A DNA stretch of 58,366 nucleotides, from contig JBDQHL010000004.1 in NCBI GenBank assembly GCA_040264895.1, positions 1 to 58,366 on the forward strand. Reading direction: 5' to 3'. The translations under genes were made by a program, and so were the position numbers. This stretch comes from PGYR01 sp040264895 (lineage in GTDB: Bacteria > Bacteroidota > Ignavibacteria > Kapaibacteriales > UBA2268). Positions 8,786 to 16,555 of this stretch are shown one piece after another (the stretch's first letter is position 1; each line of letters begins with the position of its first letter). A model generated the notes under the pieces. That model was given only the letters and a program-made list of their open reading frames with translations. It had not been told where the DNA came from and ran no database searches.

Positions 8786-9894
8786 GTATGTTAGAAACTA
8801 TATCTGAATTGGAACACCACTTAAGGCCAATGATAGCTTACTTGCCAGCAGATGCTGCATCACGCATAGCCTCGTTAGGTAAAAGAGAGTTTCTAAAAAA
8901 ATATGTTCAAGACTCACTTGACAACAGAGTTGTGTTTAGTGATAATCACTCGGTAAAACTGTGGGATATTACTTTCAACTCACCAATATTCAACGCTGCT
9001 GGTATGTTCAAACTGGGTTATGGTTACCAGGTAGTAGCAAACCAAGGTGCAGGTGCTTTTCTTGCCGGGACTACAACATTTCACAATCGCGAAGGAAATA
9101 TAAAACACAAGGTTAAGCATCCATTTTTGCCATTTCCTCGCTCAGAAGCTGCAATTAACTGGATGGGGCTTCCCAACCCAGGGCACGAAGTAGTTGCTGC
9201 AAGACTTAGTAAAATAAACAAAATGAATGGATGTCCTGTTGGCGCATCATTATCCTACGACTCTACTGATACAAAAGAAATAGCACTTAAGAATATAGTC
9301 AAAGGAATGGAGATGTATATGTTGGCAGACGTTGATTTCATAGAGATAAATGAAAGCTGCCCTAATGTAGAAGGAAAGTCAGTTGACAATAATTTAGAAC
9401 AAGGATTGATAGATAGATTAGAATATATATCAACGAACTTCATTAAGAATACCGAAAGAAATCTACCCGTAATCGTAAAGCTTTCCAACGATACCAATAT
9501 CGCTCAAGTAGAAGAAGTTACAAAATTATTAATTGATATGGGTTATGGTGGTGTTAACTTTGGAAATACATCTACCCGATACAAAGATTTAGAGAATTTT
9601 ATAGACAGAAAAGAAAAACACCATTATTATTACTTTTATAATACTTTTGGTGGGGGTGTGTCTGGCGAACCATTAAAAATGGTTTCTCTTGAGTTAGCTG
9701 AAAAGGCCGCAAGTACAGTATCTGAGATCAGTTTAAGTAATGAATTTCACGTTATCAGAACTGGTGGAATCAGTGAAAAAGCTGATATTTTGGCTTCTGA
9801 AAGAAGGGGAATATCACTCAATCAATGGTACACTGGTTATTTTAAAAACTTTGCTCTGAATGGTCACAAGCTTTATAAAAAATTATTAGACTAA
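8782..9894 (+). CDS. dihydroorotate dehydrogenase-like FMN enzyme (divergent)
   Basis: 370 residues with a (beta/alpha)8 fold: FNAAGMFK near the start, an INWMGLPNPG loop, INESCPN with Cys193 where class 1 enzymes have the catalytic Cys (class 2 has Ser), a GNTSTRY strand, GGGVSGEPL and TGGISEKADI for FMN phosphate. The length and the helical N-terminal ~45 residues are class-2-like, while the ESCPN loop is class-1-like. It probably oxidises dihydroorotate to orotate in pyrimidine synthesis, but the mixed features leave substrate and electron acceptor open. It is translationally coupled to rpoN (ATGA overlap) and overlaps the convergent methyltransferase by 4 bp. Confidence 0.75.
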   Translation: MSMLETISELEHHLRPMIAYLPADAASRIASLGKREFLKKYVQDSLDNRVVFSDNHSVKLWDITFNSPIFNAAGMFKLGYGYQVVANQGAGAFLAGTTTFHNREGNIKHKVKHPFLPFPRSEAAINWMGLPNPGHEVVAARLSKINKMNGCPVGASLSYDSTDTKEIALKNIVKGMEMYMLADVDFIEINESCPNVEGKSVDNNLEQGLIDRLEYISTNFIKNTERNLPVIVKLSNDTNIAQVEEVTKLLIDMGYGGVNFGNTSTRYKDLENFIDRKEKHHYYYFYNTFGGGVSGEPLKMVSLELAEKAASTVSEISLSNEFHVIRTGGISEKADILASERRGISLNQWYTGYFKNFALNGHKLYKKLLD

Positions 9895-10826
9895 GTAACT
9901 GCCCAAAGTGAATCAGCGAAAAAATGCCTACAGTCATAGAAGTTTTTTATTTTCTTAAAGCCAGTTTTAGCAGCTAATTCCTCTGTCTGCTGTTCTGTGT
10001 ACTTCTTCGATACTTCCATAAATATGGGTTCAGCATATTCTAATTGAAACTCATGTGCTCCAATTATAACTTTCTGCTTAGCCATACTAATCAGATAGCT
10101 TTTTGCTTCACCTGTAGATGGGTCATAAGTAGGATAATGCTTGAATTTAGTCAAATCAAAATTGCCACCCAACTCATCGTTTATTCTTTGAAGTAAATTT
10201 AGGTTGAACTTGGCTGTAATGCCTGTCCTATCATTGTATGCGTCTAATATTATGTTCGGATCTTTTCTTAGGTCAAACCCAATATATATGTAGTCGTTTT
10301 TGGTTAAGTTTTGGCTGATTGCTTTAAGAAATTCGAATTCCTGCTCATCTTTGAAATTCCCAATATTTGAACCAAGGAATAATACAATTTTTGTTGTATT
10401 TTTTTTAGATAAAGATTCTAATGCTGAAAAATAATCATTGTTGTGGAGGTTAATATTAAGGTTTGGCAAGTCTTTTTTAAAGTTTGATTCTAATCCATCT
10501 AATGCAGATTTGCTAATATCAATGGGTGAATAGATTAAATCTGGCTGATGTTTTAGAAACTCTTTGAGTAGTAGCTTTGTTTTACTACCATCACCTGCTC
10601 CAAATTCGACTATCTCATATTTCTTTGTACTGTCAATTGTGTGGTATATTTCTTCTGATTGTGTTTCCAATATTTCATATTCTGAGTTTGTTAAGTAATA
10701 CTCTGGCATGTCCATTATCATCTGGAATAGTTTACTACCTTCTTGATTATAGAAGTATTTGGATGGTAATTTCTTTGGGTTCTGACTTAGGTGATTTACT
10801 ATATCTTGTAAAAAAGTATCTTGCAT
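9891..10826 (-). CDS. EgtD-like SAM-dependent methyltransferase (histidine N-alpha-methyltransferase family)
   Basis: 311 residues, the usual length of the EgtD/DUF2260 family. It begins with the family block KYFYNQEGSKLFQMI, has the SAM motif VEFGAGDGSKT, then YSPIDIS, LFLGSNIGNF, the IGFDLRKDP block and a C-terminal YDCRHFFADSLWAV. EgtD trimethylates histidine to hercynine, the first step of ergothioneine synthesis. No egtB/egtC partner lies nearby, so the product could be hercynine only, or the substrate could differ. The gene is convergent with the dehydrogenase gene and 75 bp upstream of the paaD end on the same strand. Confidence 0.85.
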   Translation of the reverse strand: MQDTFLQDIVNHLSQNPKKLPSKYFYNQEGSKLFQMIMDMPEYYLTNSEYEILETQSEEIYHTIDSTKKYEIVEFGAGDGSKTKLLLKEFLKHQPDLIYSPIDISKSALDGLESNFKKDLPNLNINLHNNDYFSALESLSKKNTTKIVLFLGSNIGNFKDEQEFEFLKAISQNLTKNDYIYIGFDLRKDPNIILDAYNDRTGITAKFNLNLLQRINDELGGNFDLTKFKHYPTYDPSTGEAKSYLISMAKQKVIIGAHEFQLEYAEPIFMEVSKKYTEQQTEELAAKTGFKKIKNFYDCRHFFADSLWAVT

Positions 10827-10901
10827 TTTGTCTTTGTTGTTTTCAATAAAGATACTGATTAATATTCTAAATATATAAAGTGGAGTGTAATGTGATTAAC
10901 A

Positions 10902-11393
10902 CTAATGACATTTAAAATGTTCAAAGGGTTGATCACAATCATTGCAGAAATATAGTGATTTGCAAGCAGTGGCAGAAAATTCAGCCCTCATCTCTGTATT
11001 GTCAGAGTTGCAGAATGGACAGGCAACAGAGTCGGTATTATTCAGAATATTGTCAATGCTGAATTCATTTGTTTTCCCAGGAGGTGCTATTCCTGATTCC
11101 TTTAGTTTTTCTTTAGCCTCATCACTCATCCAGTCAGTAGTCCATGCTGGAGAAAGTACAGTTTCTACCTTTACTCTTTCTACTCCATTAGCTCTTAGTT
11201 CTTCTACTATTCTTTTTCGGATTTCATACATAGCTGGGCAACCAGAATAAGTAGGTGTTACGGTGATAATAGCTACATCTTCTTCGATTCTGGCTCCACG
11301 CAATATACCCATGTCAGCGATGCTGAGATAAGGAATCTCAGGATCGCTAACATTTTCGAGTATTTTTAATATGTTTTCTTCAGTTATTACCAT
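10902..11393 (-). CDS. paaD: phenylacetyl-CoA epoxidase maturation subunit PaaD
   Basis: 163 residues: an N-terminal MIP18/DUF59 domain (about 1-100, VSDPEIPYLSIADMG, TPTYSGCPAM) and a C-terminal zinc-ribbon-like part with CPFC, AC, FCNDC and a final FKCH. PaaD helps assemble the metal centre of the ring-1,2-epoxidase. It is the last gene of paaABCD and overlaps paaC by 7 bp. The reductase gene paaE, usually next, is not in the window. Confidence 0.93.
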   Translation of the reverse strand: MVITEENILKILENVSDPEIPYLSIADMGILRGARIEEDVAIITVTPTYSGCPAMYEIRKRIVEELRANGVERVKVETVLSPAWTTDWMSDEAKEKLKESGIAPPGKTNEFSIDNILNNTDSVACPFCNSDNTEMRAEFSATACKSLYFCNDCDQPFEHFKCH

Positions 11394-12163
11394 TTAGCAT
11401 CAGGCATAGACCTAGGCAGATATTGCATAGCAGCAAGGATATGACCTAAGCTTTCGCTATGTCTTCCATTTCTTCCACCAGACTGCATCCATACATCAGG
11501 ATCCATTTCATCTAGTTCACTTTCTTCTAATATTTTATTTACTGTCTTATAGTACTCATCACGCTTCTTACTCATATCTGGGGCAATCCCTTCATTTATT
11601 AGAAGTTCATCAACTTCATCCGAGTAAAAAAGTTCACCTGAATAACTCCAAAACCAGTCTACAGCATCTTTCATTCTTCTGTGACTTTCTTCTGTGCCGC
11701 CACCAAGTTTTAGCATCCAATCGCGACTGTGGCGTAAGTGATATTTAGTTTCTTTGATTGCTTTAGCAGCTATAGCTTTTAGGTCTTCATCTTTACTGTT
11801 TACTAAGTCGGAGTAGAGTAATATCTCATACACATCGAACAATAGCTGTCTGAATATAGTGTGAGCAAAATCACCATTGTCTTGTTCAACTATTTGAACA
11901 TTGGTGAATTCTCTTTCATTTCTAAAAAATACCAAATCATCAGCACTTGTATTTTCGTTAGTCAACTCTGCTGCTTTCTCATAGTACAACTTAGCCTGAC
12001 CTAATAGGTCAAGAGCTGTATTCGTAGTAGCTATATCTTCTTCCAATATGGGACCATGACCACAAAGCTCAGACAAACGTTGTGACAATATCATTCTATC
12101 GTCTGCTAATCTTATGGTATATTCCCTTACAGCATTTTTTAATTTATCATCAGTGTACGTCAA
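11387..12163 (-). CDS. paaC: phenylacetyl-CoA epoxidase structural subunit PaaC
   Basis: 258 residues, an all-helical ferritin-like protein of the expected length (E. coli about 248). Recognisable blocks include ADDRMILSQRLSELCGHGP, KETKYHLRHSRDWMLKLGGG and the C-terminal GGRNGRHSESLGHILAAMQYLPRSMPDA. PaaC stabilises the diiron subunit PaaA; the two form the core of the oxygenase that epoxidises phenylacetyl-CoA. Its start overlaps the end of paaB by 14 bp. Confidence 0.95.
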   Translation of the reverse strand: MTYTDDKLKNAVREYTIRLADDRMILSQRLSELCGHGPILEEDIATTNTALDLLGQAKLYYEKAAELTNENTSADDLVFFRNEREFTNVQIVEQDNGDFAHTIFRQLLFDVYEILLYSDLVNSKDEDLKAIAAKAIKETKYHLRHSRDWMLKLGGGTEESHRRMKDAVDWFWSYSGELFYSDEVDELLINEGIAPDMSKKRDEYYKTVNKILEESELDEMDPDVWMQSGGRNGRHSESLGHILAAMQYLPRSMPDAKW

Positions 12164-12455
12164 CGTTCACACCTTTTGGAATCTTATAAAATGTTGGGTG
12201 TCGATAAACCTTATCATTTGCTGGATCAAAGAAAGGACCTACATCTTCGGGTGTGCTGGCAACTATATGTTCAGCAGGAACAATCCAGATTGCAACTCCT
12301 TCTTGTCTTCTAGAATATACATCGCGCGCATTTTGTAAAGCATGCTCAGCATCAGTTGCGTGTAGGCTACCTACATGTTGATAAGGGCGACCAGACTTAG
12401 GTTGTACGAATACTTCCCAAAGTGGCCATTGTGTATCTTGATTAGTATCAGTCAT
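12150..12455 (-). CDS. paaB: phenylacetyl-CoA epoxidase subunit PaaB
   Basis: 101 residues, small as expected. Typical blocks: WEVFVQPKSGRPYQHVGSLHA, ALQNARDVYSRRQEG and the IWIVPAEHIVAS turn. PaaB bridges PaaAC heterodimers in the epoxidase. It lies between paaA (29-bp gap) and paaC (overlap), in the conserved order A-B-C-D. Confidence 0.95.
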   Translation of the reverse strand: MTDTNQDTQWPLWEVFVQPKSGRPYQHVGSLHATDAEHALQNARDVYSRRQEGVAIWIVPAEHIVASTPEDVGPFFDPANDKVYRHPTFYKIPKGVNVDVH

Positions 12456-12484
12456 AATGTTTTCTTCTTTTGTTATCTTTCTAG

Positions 12485-13420
12485 TTAAGCTACTTTACTT
12501 TTCTTCTTCTTATTATATGCATCTGCAGCATCGCGAACCCATTTCCCATTGTCATGAGCGGCATTCCTGTCAGCTAATCTCTTTTTGTTCATTATTCCAT
12601 TGCCTTTGATGACATTGAAGAATTCATCCCAATCAACTTCACCGAATTCCCATTGTTTGGTTTCTTCATTGTATTTCAAATCTTCGTCAGGAATTGTCAG
12701 GCCACGTGCATGAGCTTGTGGAACAGTCATAGTGATGAACTTTTGTCTTAATGAATCATTACCTTCAGCTTTTATCTTCCACTTAAGTGATTGGTCTGAG
12801 TGAGTAGAATCCTTGTCAGATGGGCCAAACATCATGATAGCAGGCCACCACCAACGATTAAGTGCATCCTGAGCCATTTCTTTTTGCTCTTCAGTTCCTG
12901 CACAAAGCTCAGCTATTATCTCATATCCTTGTCTGTTGTGGAATGCCTCTTCACGGCATATTCTGACCATAGCTCTCGAATAAGGTCCATAGCTAGTACC
13001 GATTAAGCTAACTTGATTTACCATTGCTGCACCGTCTACTAACCAGCCAATAGCACCCATATCTGCCCATGTTAAAGTCGGGTAGTTAAATATAGATGAA
13101 TATTTTGCTTTACCACTATGTAGGTCTGCTAATAATTGCTCTCGTGGTGTGCCTAACGTTTCGGCAGCCGAGTACAAATACAAACCATGCCCAGCTTCGT
13201 CTTGCACTTTTGCCGTAGCGATTAATTTACGTCTCAATGAAGGAGCTCTTTGAATCCAGTTTCCTTCTGGTAGCATGCCAACTATCTCGCTGTGAGCATG
13301 CTGTGACATCATTCGAACTAAGTTCTTACGATATGCATCAGGCATCCAATCTTTTGGCTCTATTTTTTCGCCAGCGTCGATTTTTGCCTGAAACTCTTCT
13401 AATCTTTTAATATCTTCCAT
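12485..13420 (-). CDS. paaA: phenylacetyl-CoA epoxidase catalytic (diiron) subunit PaaA
   Basis: 311 residues (E. coli 309). The ferritin-like diiron ligands are visible in KVQDEAGHGLYLYSAAE and REEAFHNRQG, and the characteristic GNWIQRAPSLRRKLIATAKVQ and WWWPAIMMFGPSD blocks are present. With PaaC it inserts one oxygen atom into the aromatic ring of phenylacetyl-CoA. It is the first gene of the paaABCD operon; the promoter must lie in the AT-rich 141 bp shared with the divergent surface-protein remnant. Confidence 0.96.
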   Translation of the reverse strand: MEDIKRLEEFQAKIDAGEKIEPKDWMPDAYRKNLVRMMSQHAHSEIVGMLPEGNWIQRAPSLRRKLIATAKVQDEAGHGLYLYSAAETLGTPREQLLADLHSGKAKYSSIFNYPTLTWADMGAIGWLVDGAAMVNQVSLIGTSYGPYSRAMVRICREEAFHNRQGYEIIAELCAGTEEQKEMAQDALNRWWWPAIMMFGPSDKDSTHSDQSLKWKIKAEGNDSLRQKFITMTVPQAHARGLTIPDEDLKYNEETKQWEFGEVDWDEFFNVIKGNGIMNKKRLADRNAAHDNGKWVRDAADAYNKKKKSKVA

Positions 13421-13561
13421 AATTTTTTCTATGTATGTTAATTTTCGGTTTCTATAATATAATAATTATACGAATTAGTTACAATCTTATTTAAAAGCAA
13501 ATTTTCTAATTCAAATAATTATCCATATATTTAGCTAAATAAATAATTTGGAAAAGATACC

Positions 13562-14576
13562 ATGAAGAGAATTGTACTACTATTACTATTAACCAGTTTC
13601 ATTACTTTGAGTGCAAAAAATGAGATTGTTATTAAACAAAATGTTCAAAGTTTAGTGCAACATGGAGACAATGAAGGTAAGATATTCTTCGTTGCTTTTC
13701 CTTATAATGATTACAAACAACAACCAACTCAAAACTTGGCTATCTATGTTACTTCAAGATTTGACACTGAAGTAACCGTATATAATGAGGAATTAGCTTT
13801 AAATGTGACTAAAAGTGTGAAGAGAGGAGAAACAACAGAATTTTCCTCCGTCAAAGGCGGACTTAGTTGGGATGCAGAAATATATGATTTTGAAGAAGTT
13901 ATTGGCAAAGGTGTTAGGATTATCTCTAAGGACCCAGTAAAAGTCTACGTTTTAAACTCAAAAAATGTCACTAGTGAAGGATATATGGCTGCACCACTTA
14001 GAAAATGGGGAACTGAATATATTCATAATAGCTCTTATGATTTTGATGAAGTGAGAGAGTGGGGTGGTGGATTTGTTGTATTAGCTAGAGATGATGCCAC
14101 CAGTAGACTCGTGGGGTTCGGAGTATCACTCACTTGAATTAGATAGAGGAAAAGATAAGGGTGATTATTTTAGAGTTGTTGCAGGTGAAGATAATGTCAC
14201 GTTCGAAATCGTGTGGTACGATAAAGAAACTAAAGAAAGAATTTCTGATATTGGTCCAATTACACTTCCTAAAAAAGGAAACTGGTTTGAATATAACGGT
14301 GCTGGTGCTATAACTTCAATAGAGGACTCAGGTACTAGAGAAATTAGAATTTTAGACCCTCAACCAATAGTAAGCAACAGATTAAACATAGAGCTACCAA
14401 ATTACTTGAATAATACTTTAACTCTATCTGATATAGAGGGGAATATATTAAGAACGGTAGATGCAAATGGAAGCCAAATATCGATAGATATTTCGGATCT
14501 TTCTAGTGGTGCTTACTTCATAAATATATCAGATGGCAAGAGCTAAGTAACTAAGAAGTTTATGATAAAGAGGTAG
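13562..14576 (+). pseudogene. decayed T9SS-exported surface protein (IgGFc-binding-domain-like), frameshifted, deleted and with a stop in its sorting domain
   Basis: Two overlapping frames belong to one former gene. The first (13562-14137) has a signal peptide and the block YNDYKQQPTQNLAIYVTS, then RKWGTEYIHNSSYDF and GGGFVVLARDDAT. The second (from 14091) resumes at PVDSWGSEYHSLEL, DYFRVVAGEDN and NGAGAITSIE, then reaches a T9SS type-A sorting domain (DIEGNILRTVDANG, SSGAYFINISDGKS). Intact relatives have roughly 100 residues between the two blocks, so an internal out-of-phase deletion near 14090-14100 is likely. TAA at 14544-14546 interrupts the sorting domain; in the same frame VTKKFMIKR and TAG (14574-14576) follow, exactly how such domains normally end. 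Confidence 0.85.
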
Positions 14577-14627
14577 ACTAGTCAACAATAAATGTATGAC
14601 CTTTTATATAGGAGTATTATTATTTTA

Positions 14628-15902
14628 CTACATATCCAATAACAAATCGTGAAACTCACTATACCTACTCAGTTTGTTATTGGCACTCGTTAACAAAAGT
14701 AAAGTTTTTTTATCTAAATCCAAATCTATCCGTTTTGGGTTTAGTTTATTTATATTTTTTAATATAACATTTATTTTAATATCATTCAATTCACAAATAT
14801 ACAGTAAGTCTATTTTTTCACTCGAAATAGATTTATTAATCTCTATATAATCATCTATATTTTTCTCATATACATAGCTCACTGTATCATCGGAGTGGAA
14901 AGTAGTTAGTAAATTTAAATTATGCTTTACTACTAAGCTGGACATATATTTATTAGTTAAGTATAGATCTTCTTTTGATTTAGATACCAACGTATATACA
15001 TAGCACCCTTTCTTTATTGTTATTGCTGGATTATTATCCTTTCGTCCTTCTGTTATGTGTGTTACTTTTTCTGAAGCTTGAAAAGTATTTCTAATTGAGA
15101 CAGGAATTCCGGTTTTCATAGTTGGCTTTAAGGTGTCTGGATGAATTACCTTTGCTCCGAAGAAAGCCATTTTACTTAGGTTAGTTATATTGACATAGTC
15201 CTTAGTTTTGGCGTTTTTTATTATCTTAGGGTCAGCAGTCATAACACCTGATACATCTGTCCATATCTGTAACTCTTCAGCACCTAACTCAGCTGCAAGA
15301 ATAGATGCGGAATAATCTGAACCACCCCTTCCAAGATTGGAGATTTTGCCTTCATTGTTTTTGCATATAAACCCTTGTGTTATAATTATACCAGAGTTTA
15401 AGAGTTTATTTTTAATATCATCAGAACTAGAAAGTAGGTAAACTCCATCAACTTTGTTATAAATCAAATGATCTGTGATATCAAGTAATGAGCATTTATG
15501 GTTTTTAGAATAAAAGCTATAAAAAATACTAGTTGATATCCGCTCACCGAATGATACAATTTTATCAGCTACTTTTTCAGAGATGAATCCTAATAAAGCA
15601 ATACCTTCCATTAACTTTTCTATCGCAGCAATGTATTTTTGTATTTGTTCTTTTTCGGCATCTTTCAGTTCTAAATCATCGCAAATCGAGAATACATTTA
15701 GACTAATTTGTTTTAATTTATTTTTCGCTTCAGATTGATTATGTGGCAGGTATCCAATTAGCTCAATTAGTGCATCTGTTACACCAGCATTTGCTGATAA
15801 AACGACAAGCTTGTTTCCTGGTTGACTTTCAATAGCACTAGCGACTAATCTGATAGACTCAGAAGTTCCAACAGAAGTGCCACCAAATTTCATGACAACC
15901 AT
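14628..15902 (-). CDS. lysC: aspartate kinase
   Basis: 424 residues. Kinase motifs KFGGTSVG at the N-terminus, SFGERIS, GRGGSDYSA and WTDVSGVMTADP are intact, so it should phosphorylate aspartate, the first step to Lys, Thr and Met. The C-terminal ~125 residues are in the place of the ACT domains that bind lysine or threonine, but are divergent and lysine-rich; feedback control cannot be predicted. Monofunctional (no homoserine dehydrogenase domain). It abuts the preceding unknown gene with no gap, suggesting a two-gene unit. Confidence 0.92.
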   Translation of the reverse strand: MVVMKFGGTSVGTSESIRLVASAIESQPGNKLVVLSANAGVTDALIELIGYLPHNQSEAKNKLKQISLNVFSICDDLELKDAEKEQIQKYIAAIEKLMEGIALLGFISEKVADKIVSFGERISTSIFYSFYSKNHKCSLLDITDHLIYNKVDGVYLLSSSDDIKNKLLNSGIIITQGFICKNNEGKISNLGRGGSDYSASILAAELGAEELQIWTDVSGVMTADPKIIKNAKTKDYVNITNLSKMAFFGAKVIHPDTLKPTMKTGIPVSIRNTFQASEKVTHITEGRKDNNPAITIKKGCYVYTLVSKSKEDLYLTNKYMSSLVVKHNLNLLTTFHSDDTVSYVYEKNIDDYIEINKSISSEKIDLLYICELNDIKINVILKNINKLNPKRIDLDLDKKTLLLLTSANNKLSRYSEFHDLLLDM

Positions 15903-16499
15903 TTACAGCTCCAATATTGGTGCCAGGTGCTCTGCATCAGTTAAATGAACTAATACTTGATCTTCAACCAAAGTAGCAACTGCTTTTTTGGCTTCTTGCA
16001 ATTCTATTTCATGTTTATAAGCAAAATGCCATATATCAATTCCACCATAGTGGATCTCTAATGCAAGAAGTTGGCTGGGAGTAAGTCCTTTTCGCTCTAT
16101 AAATCTTGTTTTTGCTGCTTCTACCATTACATCAGATTCAGCATCTACCATTAATTGAGGTGCAAAGTAGTAATTGTCTATAGTTTGCAAGTCGCAAATT
16201 GGAAATCCACGACCATCTTTTTCTAATAAACGAGGGAGAAATTCTATAGAAACTATGTAAGGATCTTCTTCATCTTTCCATAGGTCATTCCACACAAGAG
16301 TATCTTTTTCTTTTAGCCAGTGGAAAAACTCTATTTCGAACTCTGGTAATCTAAATAACCGAGAATGGTTAAATTCTTGTTTTAGAAGAGTGCCATAATC
16401 TTTTTCCATTTTCAAGAATACATCTTCGGGAATTGTAAGCACACCTTCGTTGTTGACAAGCTTTGCAAAAAAATCTATTATTTGTTCGTTGCTATCCAT
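15903..16499 (-). CDS. conserved-looking soluble protein of unknown function
   Basis: 198 residues, acidic, no signal peptide or membrane segment. The C-terminal third (GLTPSQLLALEIHYGG, then HEIELQEAKKAVATLV, VLVHLTDAEHL) looks helical, possibly a small winged-helix-like fold. Tryptophan/acidic patches such as WNDLWKDEEDPY are striking but match no family I can name. It ends immediately before the aspartate kinase start and probably shares its mRNA. Function unknown. Confidence 0.7.
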   Translation of the reverse strand: MDSNEQIIDFFAKLVNNEGVLTIPEDVFLKMEKDYGTLLKQEFNHSRLFRLPEFEIEFFHWLKEKDTLVWNDLWKDEEDPYIVSIEFLPRLLEKDGRGFPICDLQTIDNYYFAPQLMVDAESDVMVEAAKTRFIERKGLTPSQLLALEIHYGGIDIWHFAYKHEIELQEAKKAVATLVEDQVLVHLTDAEHLAPILEL

Positions 16500-16555
16500 A
16501 AATCTATATTTTGTTTTTAACCTATAACGAAGTAAACCTTTACTAATTTGAAGAC

